A stretch of 64,000 nucleotides of DNA, taken from contig CM060988.1 in the NCBI GenBank assembly GCA_030765065.1, forward strand, positions 173,951,065 to 174,015,064. The letters are read 5' to 3'. Position 1 is the stretch's first letter. The number at the start of each line of letters is the position of its first letter. This DNA comes from Deroplatys truncata (lineage: Eukaryota; Arthropoda; Insecta; Mantodea; Mantidae). This document shows positions 22,862 through 33,217 of this stretch, piece after piece. A program made the position numbers and the translations under genes. Below the pieces are notes generated by a model. It searched no databases. It worked only from the letters and a program-made list of their open reading frames with translations, and was not told the DNA's origin.

Positions 22862-23885
22862 AATTTTTTTTATGCACAGCAAGATTTTGTTCATCTGTTA
22901 CTGTTTACGAATTATACAAAACTCATGCGCAATGAAGAGGGATCCACAAGGTATTCGAAGAAAATTCAAGATATACATTTTATTTGTCATGCAAATATCT
23001 TAGACATAAGGCATTTTAATCAGAATTCTTAGACCCATTTTTGAGAATTTCAAAAATAATGAACATGTTTCTATGTAAAGTTAGTTTGAGGCAGGGTAGG
23101 GGTGTTTACTTGAAAGTCTTCGTGTCGCATATTTGGAAGATATTGAGCTTAAATACCAGTTTTGCTATTTAATAGATTTTTCGTTTTGAGTTATGCTATT
23201 CACAGACACGAATACAGAGCGTTTATAGATAAACCTTCATTAAAGATTTTAACATTTCTTGTAGATATAAGAAGTTTACAGTAGGCTAAAGCTATAGTCA
23301 GATTTTTAAAAACCAGATAGGTATGTAATAGCTTTGAAATTCCATATTCTTTGCATGACCAGAAGAAAAGAAAACGAATAATAACTTACCTTTTCAAACT
23401 AATAACAAACACTATCTCGGAAATTGTTATTGCCACACGATTATTCCACATTAAATTGTGTGGTTTACGACTTAAACAAATTTATGCAAATTTCCTTCTG
23501 AATAAGGAGGACTTCATGGGATGTTCCCACAAAGTTCAAGTTATACATTTTATTTTTCATATAACTGTCTTAAATATAGGTATTTTAATCAGAATCGTTA
23601 ATGCCATTTTTGAGAAAAACAAAAATTTCGAAAAAGTCCAAAATAGGATAGTTATGGGTAGGGAGAATTTTCTTGAAACATACGTTCGGTATTCATCTAA
23701 CATTTTCTTTTTGAATTAAGTTTTTCTCAGATGGACAGACGCACAAATGCACCTTTTTCTAAAAATGTTTTTTATTTACTCAGAGAGAGCACAAAACGTG
23801 TATTTTCTGTGTAATCTCGGTATGATGTATTTGGGTGGAAAACAATATTTCCTCTGCTTATTAAGGTAAGCAGTAGAAAGAGTAA
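22862..23885 (-). repeat. Reverse TTTCTCTACT-family fragments
   Basis: Two reverse pieces lie here: 22862-23230 (GCACAGCAAGATTTTGTTCA to TGCTATTCACAGACACG) and 23231-23885 (older subfamily, ending ATTTGGGTGGAAAACAATA and a degraded GTAGAAAGAGT). Confidence 0.65.
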
Positions 23886-23967
23886 AAAATATCTGATGTG
23901 ATGCATTCACATGACTTTCTCTACCCTCTATCCTTTATTAGTGGGTATACAAACTATTCTTACAAAA

Positions 23968-24278
23968 GCTTATTACACTTTTTTCTATATGCTACATTTA
24001 ATCTAAATAAACATTTGCAGAAATAGCTACATTACACATTTCGTTATAGATACAAAGAGAACAGCGATAGTCATATGTTTAAGAACTGAACGTTTTATGC
24101 TAGCCTTAAAATGTCAACTGTTTCTGTGCAACCGCGAGAAACAGCTGAATGTAGACAGGACTTTGAAATAATGACCAGAAATGATAATTCCAGCCTTTAA
24201 TAACGGTATCTCAGAAATAGCTTAAGCTCCCTAAAAATGTTTTAATAAACTGTGTGCTTTAAAGAGATCTACATTTTT
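23968..24278 (-). repeat. Left arm of a ~300-bp direct duplication around a HINE-like copy
   Basis: From TTTTTTCTATATGCTACATT to GAGATCTACATTTTT, this segment reappears at 25139-25445 in the same order and orientation with only scattered differences (for example TTTCGTTATAGATACAAAGA in both). The young element 24279-25138 lies exactly between the arms. Confidence 0.8.
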
Positions 24279-25138
24279 ACTTTCTCTACTACGTATAGTA
24301 AGTAGGGGAAGTATTGCATTCCACCCAAAAATTCGATACCGAGATTTCACCGGAAATATATGTTCTGAGACCCCCTGAATCCAAAAAGAGCATTTTTGGA
24401 AACATGTCCGTGTGTGTGTCTGTCTGTGTGTCTGTGTGTGTCTGTGAACAAAATAACTCAGAAACGAACAGTGGGATAAACACCAAACTTGGTATTTAGG
24501 TTCAGTATCTTCCAGAGATCCGACACGAAGGTTTTCAAGAAAATCCCCCCACCCCAGACTACCCTTTACATGGAACATTTTTCGAAAATTTTAATTTTCT
24601 CTAAAACGGCTCTAACGATTTTGATTAAAATATCATGTGTTTAAGATATTTTCATGAGAAACGAAATGTATATCTCGAATTTTCTGGGAATGTCTCCAAA
24701 AGTATTCTTCATTGTGAACGACTTTTGCATAACTGGTAAACCATAAGAGATAGACAAAAGTTTACTACACAAAAAATGTAGATGGCGTTAAAATATACAA
24801 TTTATGTCAAGTACATTTTTTTTGTTGTGTGAACCGTTTTCGATATATTGCTTGTTATTCCCTTAAATTTTCCAATACTTATACTTTTTCTCAAATTCGT
24901 TATTCGTTTTTCTATGTCCTGGACATGTAAAGAGAATGGAATACTCCACATAGCAACCAGCGCTTAAAATATTTGACTATCGCTTAAAACCTACCATATT
25001 CCCCTTGCATCTACAAGAAAATTATCAATAAGATTGACATCTCGATATCTCCATTAACATGAAGCATATGGAGAATAAGCGTTTGTAAAAATAGTTTGTA
25101 CAAGAGTAGAGAAATTCATGTGAGTGTAACACATCATA
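24279..25138 (+). mobile_element. TTTCTCTACT-family HINE-like element, near full length
   Basis: Left end ACTTTCTCTACTACGTATAG after TTTTT; GTGTGTGTGTCTGTCTGTG tract at 24411; right end AGTAGAGAAATTCATGTGAG then TAACACATCATA and a T-run. It is flanked by the ~300-bp direct duplication of the older host repeat. Confidence 0.85.
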
Positions 25139-25445
25139 TTTTTTTCTATGTGCTACGTTTTAATCCAAATAAACCTTTGCAGTAACAGCTACATTACACA
25201 TTTCGTTATAGATACAAAGAGAATAGCGATAGTCAAATGTTTAACAACTGGACGCTATATGCTGGCCTTAAAATTCCATACTGTTTCCATGCAACCGCGA
25301 GAAACAACTGAATGTAGATAGGAGTTTGAAATAATGACCAGAAATGATAATTCGAGCCTTTAATAACGGTATCTCAGAAATAGCTTAAGCTCCCTAAAAA
25401 TGTTTAAATAAACTGTGTGCTTTAAAGAGATCTACATTTTTTTTG
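25139..25445 (-). repeat. Right arm of the ~300-bp direct duplication
   Basis: This is the counterpart of 23968-24278, here continuing uninterrupted past GAGATCTACATTTTTTTTGT into the rest of the host repeat. Confidence 0.8.
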
Positions 25446-25638
25446 TAGTACGTTTACCAGTTACACAAGATTATACAACTGCCTTCCGAATGAAGTGGAC
25501 TTCACAGGCTATTCTCAGAAAATTCAACACATAAATTTATTTTTCATGTAAATAACTTTAATGTACGGCATTTTAATCAAAATCTTTAGAGCTATTTTTT
25601 TTAAAAATAAAGCATTTCGAAAAATGTTTCATGTAAAG

Positions 25639-26162
25639 AGTAGTTGTAGTTGTAGTTTGAAAAAGGGGTGGGTTTTATGCCCAAGAACTGCGACCTCAAA
25701 GATCTATTGCGCATCCCCCCTTTCATCAGTTAAGTAGTCTGTTGCTCGTTATGAACTTAACCAGACTGCTAACTGAGGCTTTCGATAGTTCATCAATCTT
25801 TGGAAAGTGATTGCCAAAAATACTTGCTCTTTGATTCGCAAGAGCAGGGCAATCACATAGCAGATGAGTAACAGTCTCATCTCCTTCTAGACATCTACTA
25901 CAGATAGGGTTGTTAAACAATGCCATTCTGTATAGATTAAACTTTAGAGCACAGTGTCCTGTAATGAATCCTGTTGCCTATGCAAGTCTTCTTCTACTAA
26001 GACCGCGCAGGTACTTTGCCCTGCTGTTATCCAGGTCTGTAATAAACAACTTGGAATGTCTACAACCCTCAATGGAGTTCCAGTAGTTCTTGTGTTCTGC
26101 TTGAGCCCAGCACTTAATAGCCTGTTTCACTGGTCTGTAGGACACCCCCAGTACAGGCTCCG
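25639..26162 (-). mobile_element. 5'-truncated jockey-like LINE insertion with 10-bp target duplication
   Basis: The flanks TCATGTAAAG at 25629-25638 and 26163-26172 are exact duplicates within the host repeat. The minus strand encodes the end of a LINE ORF2. The YWNSIEGCRHSKLFI...RGLSRRRLA segment, then a stop, is followed by TGHCALKFNLYRMALF and a C-terminal zinc knuckle CSRCLEGDETVTHLLCDCP at about 25925-25840, with the terminus near 25726. The 3' tail is a (CTACAA)n microsatellite (seen as TAGTTG repeats, 25640-25658). Stops and a frame change show it is dead. Confidence 0.9.
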
Positions 26163-26429
26163 TCATGTAAAGATTAGTTTGGGGTGAAGGGATTTTCTTG
26201 AATATCTTCGAGTCGCAACTTTGGAAGCTATTGAACCTAAATACCAAACTTGGTATTTATTGGACTGTTCGTTTTCGGGTTATACTGTTCAAAGACCAAT
26301 ACAGACACATACAAATACATAGACACACACTCACCTTTCCAAAATATTATCTTTTTGGATTGAGCGGGCCTCAAAACATGTCTTTCCGTTGATTGCAATA
26401 CCTTATCTACCTACTATGTACGTGGCAGA

Positions 26430-26968
26430 GAGAAAACAAAACTGATGAAAAAGAACTCAGATGTTTAATGTATTGTATATAAACCTGCACCATTAGCTAA
26501 TGTGGAGAAAACTTGGACTTTTCCGGTCTCCAGGAAGAACGTCCGGATGAGTTTTTAAACAGTTTGAAGGACATGTTTTAGTTACAGTGTGTACTTACCA
26601 GCAAAGTCCTCATGTTGGTATGGTATGTTACAGGAGCTCTTGGTCTCTGAACTAGGATTCCACGAACCTATCAATTTATAGTGAACAAGCACACGACAAT
26701 CTAGATGACATCACTTTCACTAATCTCAGCGCCTCGTCTGTTGAGGTCATCGGGTTGTTACATTTTCCAGATTTATGTGTTAGGAGAACACTTCATTCCA
26801 TACCCTATACACAGACTCCACAGCGCCATACTTGGAGGTCGGCGCACACTATAACAAGTGCAAATCTCCGCACCTTATGATAATGTGTATACTTGCTCTG
26901 TTTACTCAATTAAATTCGGTTGACAGTTTATCTGAAATTTATTATACGTAAACACTGAACAGTTTTAT
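26430..26968. other. No gene seen (26430-26968)
   Basis: No open frame of note or repeat landmark is recognised. It may be unique sequence. Confidence 0.4.
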
Positions 26969-26970
26969 AT

Positions 26971-27431
26971 AGGACTATTCAAAAAGAAGGAACTTAATTT
27001 AAATGTTTATTTCCAATGAACGACAATAGATGGCGACACTTGCGTTACATCCCTGAATAGAGAAATGTTCAAATTGTTATTTTATGTGTTCAAAATGAGC
27101 GCGTACGACTAGTGCTTTTCCGTTTGCATACGCAACCATCTTCTACGAATTTATGACATGGCGGCTCGTTGTTGAACTTACAACGAAACGCACGCTGCAA
27201 TGAAACAACAGATTCATTCTTTGCATAATGCAGCACACAAAATGACTTTTCCTGTGGCGTCGCCATTTTCTCGTAAAAAAACAGCGCCGCTGTAGGTACT
27301 GAATGGAACTAATAGGTGGGGCTTAAAACTTTGAACTTTACCCTATTCAATGATGAGTCGTATGTGTCGCTATCTATTGTCGTTCATTAAAACTGAATAT
27401 TTAAAATCTCTTCCTTCTTTTTGAATAGCAC
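26971..27431. mobile_element. MITE with ~90-bp imperfect terminal inverted repeats
   Basis: The left end reads GGACTATTCAAAAAGAAGGA. The complement of the right end reads GTGCTATTCAAAAAGAAGGA, and the match extends to AATGAACGACAATAGAT(G/A)G near 27030 / 27370. TATA lies outside both ends, consistent with a TA target duplication. No transposase is encoded, so it is non-autonomous, probably mobilised by a Tc1/mariner-type enzyme. Confidence 0.8.
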
Positions 27432-27577
27432 TATATTTCATTTCGATGTACTCTTCGGGTTATTTTACTGTCCTATGACAAATGCTACCTTTGTGTATTC
27501 GTGTTTTATTCAGCAGAATGAAAACTACAACCTTAAGGGTTGCTGAAAAACACAAACTTTACCACTATAATTAAAAC

Positions 27578-28430
27578 AATCTGCTGTGTTACACTCACAT
27601 GACTTTCTCTACTCTTGTACAAACTGTTTTTACAAACGCTCATTCTCCATATGCTTCATGTTAATCGAGATATCGAGATGTCAATCTTATTGATAATTTT
27701 CTTGTAGATGCAAGGGGAATATGGTAGGTTTTAATCGATAGTCAAATATTTTAACGCTGGTTGCTATGTGGCGCATTGCATTCTCTTTGCATGTCCAGAA
27801 CATAAAAAAAATGAATAACGAATTTGAGAAAAAAGTATAAGTATTGGAAAATTTAAGGGAATAACAAGCAATATCTCGAAAACGGTTCACTCAACAAAAG
27901 AAATGTATATGACATACATTGTGTATTTTAAGGCGATCTACATTTTTTGTGTAGTAACATTTTGTCTATCTCTTATGGTTTACCAGTTATGCAAAAGTCG
28001 TTCACAATGAAGAATACTTTCGGAGCCATTCCCAGAAAATTCGAGATATACATTTAATTTCTCATGACAATATCTTAAACATATGATATTTTAATCAAAA
28101 TCGTTAGAGCCATTTTTGAGAAAATTAAAATCTTCGAAAAATGTTCCATGTAAAGGGTAGTCTGGGGTGGGGGGATTTTCTTGAAAACCTTCGTGTCGCA
28201 TCTCTGGAAGATACTGAACCCAAATACCAAGTTTGGTGTTTATTCGACTGTTCGTTTCTGAGTTATGCTGTTCACAGACACACAGTCAGACACACACACG
28301 GACATGTTTCCAAAAATGCTTTTTTTGGATTCAGGGTGTCTCAAAACATGTACTTCCGGTGAAATCTCGGTATCGAATTTTTGGGTGAAATACAATACTT
28401 CCCCTACTTACTATACGTAGTAGAGAAAGT
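27578..28430 (-). mobile_element. TTTCTCTACT-family HINE-like element, reverse, near full length
   Basis: It starts (reversed right end) CTGCTGTGTTACACTCACAT and ends CTATACGTAGTAGAGAAAGT. The T-run in GCTTTTTTTGGATTC (28318-28329) is intact; this is the empty-site counterpart of the nested insertion at 36822. Confidence 0.85.
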
Positions 28431-28552
28431 AAACATATTAGGACTTAAATATTGTAAATAAACGAATAAAAAATAAGAGAGAAAACACTAAAAAGGACAA
28501 TTTATATAAAGTATACCAATATAAAGATATACGAGAGTGTGTCAATAAATAA

Positions 28553-30760
28553 GTCGCTTGTCGTAGCGGGTGCACGGCATCACGTAGGTACCTGATCAAT
28601 CAGTGGCAGCCAGAAGAAATTGGGGGTGTGTTACAGGAGTGTATACGAGTTTTATTTTTCAGGAATAGGATGTGATTGTGGGAGTGGAGTAGAAGGGAGT
28701 AGTTAGGAGGAATATCGGGGTTCCGCTGCTGCACCCTCGTTAGTGCGGAAGGATAACTGCCTGCAGGCAGTGGGAGTAAGGAATGACCGGGTGAGGACCA
28801 TGACCATAGGGTCCTGGTCACCACACACGGGGAGTTGCGTTGAAAGGGATTGGAAGGAAGTGTGGCGTTTGTCTTTATTGGTTTTTAATTCGGGCACGTG
28901 AATAATGGTGTTGATTTATCAGAAGTTTGAACCCATCACCGTTAGTATTGATTCGATGTGTTTCCGGACGTGAGCTAGGCTTTATGGAGTTTCTGGTGGT
29001 TGGCATGTATATGTGAGAGGTAGTTGATTATGTCGGTATGTGATTGATATTGTTGCGTCCGCATCTCGGCGACTGAGGCCTCCAAGCCTCTCAGCCGCTC
29101 GCTGGATTCTTGTAGAATGCCTGGTGGTGGCAGGTGTGGAATGGCGGAGTTGACTAAGGTGGTTTCTATGCGCTGGAGCTTCCTCTGTATGGTTGTGGTG
29201 GCTTCTGGGTTCTGTTCTGGTGTTATCTTGTGGATGTTCAGTTTTGCAAGTTGTCTGGAGGCGGCGGAGAAGTTTCTTGTGGTGGCTCTCCAGGTGTCTG
29301 TTAATGCACAATCGTGCAGTGACTGTGGTTGAAGCCTCGTTCAGGATGTTGCGTTGGACCTCAATGGCCCCAAGGGCAGTGATGGTGGCGTCTGTTTGGT
29401 GTTGTATAGCTGCCTCCGCCGGCGGCTGCGACTTAGTGGCCGTGACGGTTGGTGTCGCGGCGGCGGCGTCGAGGTGAAGCGAATGACCGAGGATAAAGCG
29501 GGCAGAACAGCTTGGCCAGTGTAGTGGTCCGTCCTGCCGCAGGTGGCGCAGAGCCTCTGTGTGTGAGGTCGTGCTGCTGGCAGGAGGACGTGAGTGAGGG
29601 TTCGCAGCGTAATGGCACAATGGCGGCACGATGTCGTCCAGATGATCTTGCTGGTTTTGATGTTGATCGTGCGGCCCAGGAAGGTCATCTCCAAATTTAC
29701 TGCGGCGTCGTATTGCGCTCTATCTCGAAAGACAAGTCGCTCCATAAGACTAGGTCCACGTCGGTTGTGTATTCTGGTCACAGAGACCAAGGAGTTCCAG
29801 AGGCGCTGTGTCTCCTCCAGAAGGATCTCCTTGGCATCGGTGGCGTTGGATGAAGTGCTTCTGCTGGCAGAGGTGACAGCTCCTGTCCCGGCCGAGGCAT
29901 GGCTAGCCCCTGGTAGTGGCGGTGAAGCGGCTGCGGTCCCGGCAGGTTCGAGTCGGCAATGGCTGTGTCAGGTGTCGGCGGGCGACGGATATCGACCTCG
30001 GCGATTGCTGGGGGAGCTGCGGTGGTTTCTTATTGAGCGGATTCGGGATCACGGCGGTGCTTCTTCATTCCCATCTCTCCCTGTACACGAGAAGAACAGC
30101 GTGCGGTTGCTTTTGTTTTGACTAAAGGATTTCCACAGAAGAAGTGCATCGCGAAACGCGTCCCATATATGGTGAGAACTGTTTCTCACTGAAATTCAAT
30201 TGGATTCAAAAGTTTAACACGGTAAGGCGAAGCATAAGAGATCAGAAGCGTCCTGGTCGTCCTACGGAAGTATCAACTGAACCCACAGTGCAGCGTGTGG
30301 AACAAATATTCGTAATGACAGGCGTGTGACGTGTAGCGCGTGCTGTAGATTGTTCACATGGAACTGCTTACATCATCATCCATGAGTAGCTGAAGTTTCG
30401 TAAAGTTTGTGCACAGTGGGAAACATCTCATCACACATCCCCTCCAAAACGTTAAAGACGATTCCATCATCTCGCAAGATTTTGTTCACTATTTTGGGAC
30501 ACGCAATGCGTCGTGCTGTTGACACATCTGCAGGACCACATGGACGCTTCTTTTCTCTGATCCTTCGCCTTCCGTGTTAAACTTCTGAATCCAATTGAAC
30601 ACAGCTTTCCATGATGAAGGGTTCTCACCATACAAGGGACGCAATTCGCGATTCCTACAACACCCCATAAACTTCTGGCTGTTACTGACTGACCAGATGG
30701 CTACGAGATGTCGTGCACCCGCTACGACAAGCATACATATGCCGTTATCTGCTGAAATGT
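28553..30760 (+). mobile_element. Fold-back mariner remnant (inverted N-terminal coding arms)
   Basis: 28553-28635 (GCTTGTCGTAGCGGGTGCAC...) is the inverted counterpart of 30760-30655. 30134-30330 (FNWIQKFNT, RPGRPTEVST) is the inverted counterpart of 30660-30480. The two arms therefore both encode the helix-turn-helix end of a mariner-like transposase, head to head, around a short loop near 30430-30480. On the plus arm, the frame goes on through VARAVDCSHGTAYIII and LKFRKVCAQW with stops. The left arm is split by the GC-rich insert 28641-30120. It is non-coding as it stands. Confidence 0.7.
28641..30120 (-). mobile_element. GC-rich insertion with broken coding sequence, gag/ORF1-like?
   Basis: This block is much more GC-rich than its surroundings and interrupts the left arm of the fold-back mariner. 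On the minus strand one frame (29790-29341) encodes MVSVTRIHNRRGPSLMERL and a short Cys/His knuckle, CATCGRTDHY, near 29560-29530. Another frame gives a SSERLRGLEASVAEMRTQQ segment (about 29110-29050) that looks coiled-coil-like. An AATAAA lies near its minus-strand 3' end (about 28655). These traits would suit a retroelement gag or ORF1, but I do not recognise the family. Target duplication is not clear (ACAGGAGTG versus ACAGAAGAAGTG). Confidence 0.45.
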
Positions 30761-30840
30761 ATATACGTATGCACACATGTAGAATTTAAATGTGATATAC
30801 GGTAAACTGACGTTAGTGACTTATTTATTTACTCACTCTG

Positions 30841-33003
30841 GGGTCACTAGATATGTATTGAGACACAGAAAATTGGCCACCCCTGGAAAAGCATTGTTTA
30901 TTTGTCGTAATAGCTGTCTCATTGGTCATGCAATGGTACCAGGCAGACCATTGTTGCGCCGTTCATTTTTGCTCAGTTTATGTTTGAAGTCTGGAAAATG
31001 TGGACGTTTTTTTCAAATGCAATGGAGTTGTAGAGAGAGCATTTTCTGCAATTACTTTGTACGACTTCAAATGTGGCTTAAATGAAACGCAGTCACTTGA
31101 GCGTTTGAGGGAGGCTTTTGGGGACTATTCTCCGTCACGTGTCACTGTACTCCGCTGGTTTGCAGAATTTAACAGGGGCGGCAATCTCTTAAAGATGAAG
31201 AGAAGAGCGGCAGGCCAGCAACAGTAGTGACTGACGCAAACATCACTGCTGTGGAAACAATAATTAGGGAAGATTCAAGAACTAACCTACAAGGACATTG
31301 AGTTGGCATTAGGGATTAGTTCGCCGAATGTTTCAACCATTCTTCATGAACACGTTCGTATAAAAAAATTCTTCAAGATGGGTGTCCCATAATTTATCTG
31401 AATTTGTCGCGGTATCGTTCGTGTTATCTTATTTGCTGAGCACCTGTTATTGTTTTACTATTTTGAATTTTGAGTTCTTTGTCCTCCGGCTAGCTATTAT
31501 TACTCAGTCGAGCAAATCTCTTAAACAGGGTGTGTAAACCGAAAGGAGTTGTTACTAAAAGATAACACTGGTAAAAGAATTTGTTTTTACACTTTTATTG
31601 CCGTCACAATTAATTAATTTCACATATTTACTCTTGATACACGCCCGACTGAAATTGTTATATTTTCGAATGTAACTATAATCACTTATTTGCCGCGCAT
31701 TATTAATTCGCGTACTTCACATTTTATAACTAACTTTACGACGCGAGAGATTCTGTAGAACTGAGCGACGTGTAACCCGTGGATGATTCTGTTGAACTGC
31801 GCGACGTTTGCCTTGTGAATGATTCTGTAAAACTGCGCGTTACAGCAATCCAGCAATCGAGAACAGGTCGCCCAGGTTCACCTGGGTGGAATGTAATTCG
31901 TCTCTGGCTCGGAATTTATACTCCCTCACCCCGATATGCCTAAACATTATAACAGAGCTGCTATTGGTTAATAAAGCGCGCCAACATTAGCGTCTATTTT
32001 TATATCCAATCAAAATTACGAACACATATGCTCTAGGGAAAATATTCCCTCCATTTCTACAGAAAAGTACGCTACTCTGACGTCATTTGTTTGTCTTTTT
32101 AATTGATAAACAACTCACCCCCGCTCCTATTGTCAGTTTCAGCGAGGCCGTGTAAACTTATTTCCTAACAATGCTTATAATTAACAAACATCTAAAATCA
32201 TTGTCATACAATAATGTTAATTTACACTACAATCACTCTGGCATTCACAGTGTTGTGATATAGAATACTGCCTCAAAGTATAGAAACTCCATAGGGTGCG
32301 AAGAAATGCTGAAAAGATTTAACTGTAGAGAGTCTGGCCGTGTTTCAGATATTTTTACAGGTGACGAAACATGCATCTATCAGTTTGACCCTGAAACAAA
32401 ATGCCAGTGCTCCATTTGAGCGTTCCCAGATGACCAACCACCAGTCAAGGTCAAGAGAACAAGGAGTGCCGGAAAGAAAGTGGTTGCTTCTTTCTTCTCC
32501 ACAAGTGGCCACTTGGCAACAGTTGTGCTCGAAAATCAGAAAACTGTTACTGCAAAATGGTAAACAGAATTTGTCTTCCGAAAGCGTTTTAAAGAATCCA
32601 AGAAGCGTCCAAAGACAGGACTAAGGGGCGCATTGCTGCATCATGACAATGCATCAGCTTACAGCGCTAATGTCACAATGGAGTTTCTGCAAGGGACTGA
32701 GGCAAAACTATTGACTCATCCACCCTATAGTCCCGATCTGGCACCATGTGATTTCTTCCTGTTCCCTACGGTGAAGAATCGACTTCGATGTCACCGATTT
32801 TCTAGCCTTGAAGGAGCAGTTTCTGCATACGAAGAGGAGTTATCTGCATTGCCAGAAACTGAGTGGCGTGGATGCTTCCAGAAGTGGTTCCGGAGGATGG
32901 AAAGCTGCATACAGTGCCAGGGAGAATACATCGAATAAACGGGATAAACAAAACGTTTTGTGACTATTCGTATTTTGCTGTCTCAATACATATCTAGTGA
33001 CCC
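30841..33003 (+). pseudogene. Mariner (DD34D) transposase, split by LTR-C
   Basis: The TIRs GGGTCACTAGATATGTATTG match at 30841 and, inverted, at 33003. The N-terminal HTH region (ITLYDFKCGLNETQSLERLR) starts near 31040. A 1-base shift follows FAEFNRGG, after which SGRPATVV and an SPNVSTILHEH segment are readable. LTR-C (31405-32275) interrupts just after SRWVSHNLSE. Coding resumes with GRVSDIFTGDETCIYQFDPE (first Asp, near 32360), then LLHHDNASAY (second Asp, 32638) and YSPDLAPCDFFLFP, with 34 residues between the last two Asp. The C-terminus is WFRRMESCIQCQGEYIE with a stop at 32936-32938. Catalytic residues are intact, but the insertion and frameshifts abolish function. Confidence 0.9.
31405..32275 (-). 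mobile_element. LTR-C copy 1, solo LTR inside a mariner
   Basis: On the minus strand it runs from TGAGGCAGTATTCTATATCA to ACGATACCGCGACA. The flanks are AATT and AAGT, a 4-bp duplication with one mismatch. It shares long blocks with 63013-63895 (ATAAAAATAGACGCTAATG, AGGCATATCGG, TTACACACCCTG, AGCCGGAGGACA). A CCAATAGCAG box and TATAAATTCC promoter-like box lie around 31950-31910, and CAATAAAAGTG acts as a candidate polyA signal. No internal region is present. Confidence 0.85.
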
Positions 33004-33217
33004 TCGTAATAAGGTGTTTTTACCCATGATTGTGTACATGATTCCTCAAAATTGAAATTGAGCCTTTTAGTCTTGTAATGTCTATTTGTTTAACGATTTT
33101 TTTTAAATTTAAAATCACTCGCCGAACGTTAAGCCATGTATAGGGTCTTTCAACAAGAGTGTCCTAGCTTTAACATGTGATAGCTGCCGTTGTTATTGAG
33201 TTACAACAGTCATTTTT

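Larger units (their letters stand above)
23888..26420 (-). repeat. Reverse older TTTCTCTACT copy interrupted by a young copy and a LINE
   Basis: The reversed right end TCTGATGTGATGCATTCACA starts near 23890. The copy is broken at 24279-25138 (young forward element), partly duplicated around that insert, broken again at 25639-26162 (LINE), and continues to about 26420 (GTACGTGGCAGAGAGAAA). Confidence 0.7.

Noticed and set aside
28982-29629. 215-codon minus-strand frame as a host gene
   Set aside because: It overlaps other long frames in a GC-rich insert, has no recognisable domain, and the knuckle motif lies in a different frame.
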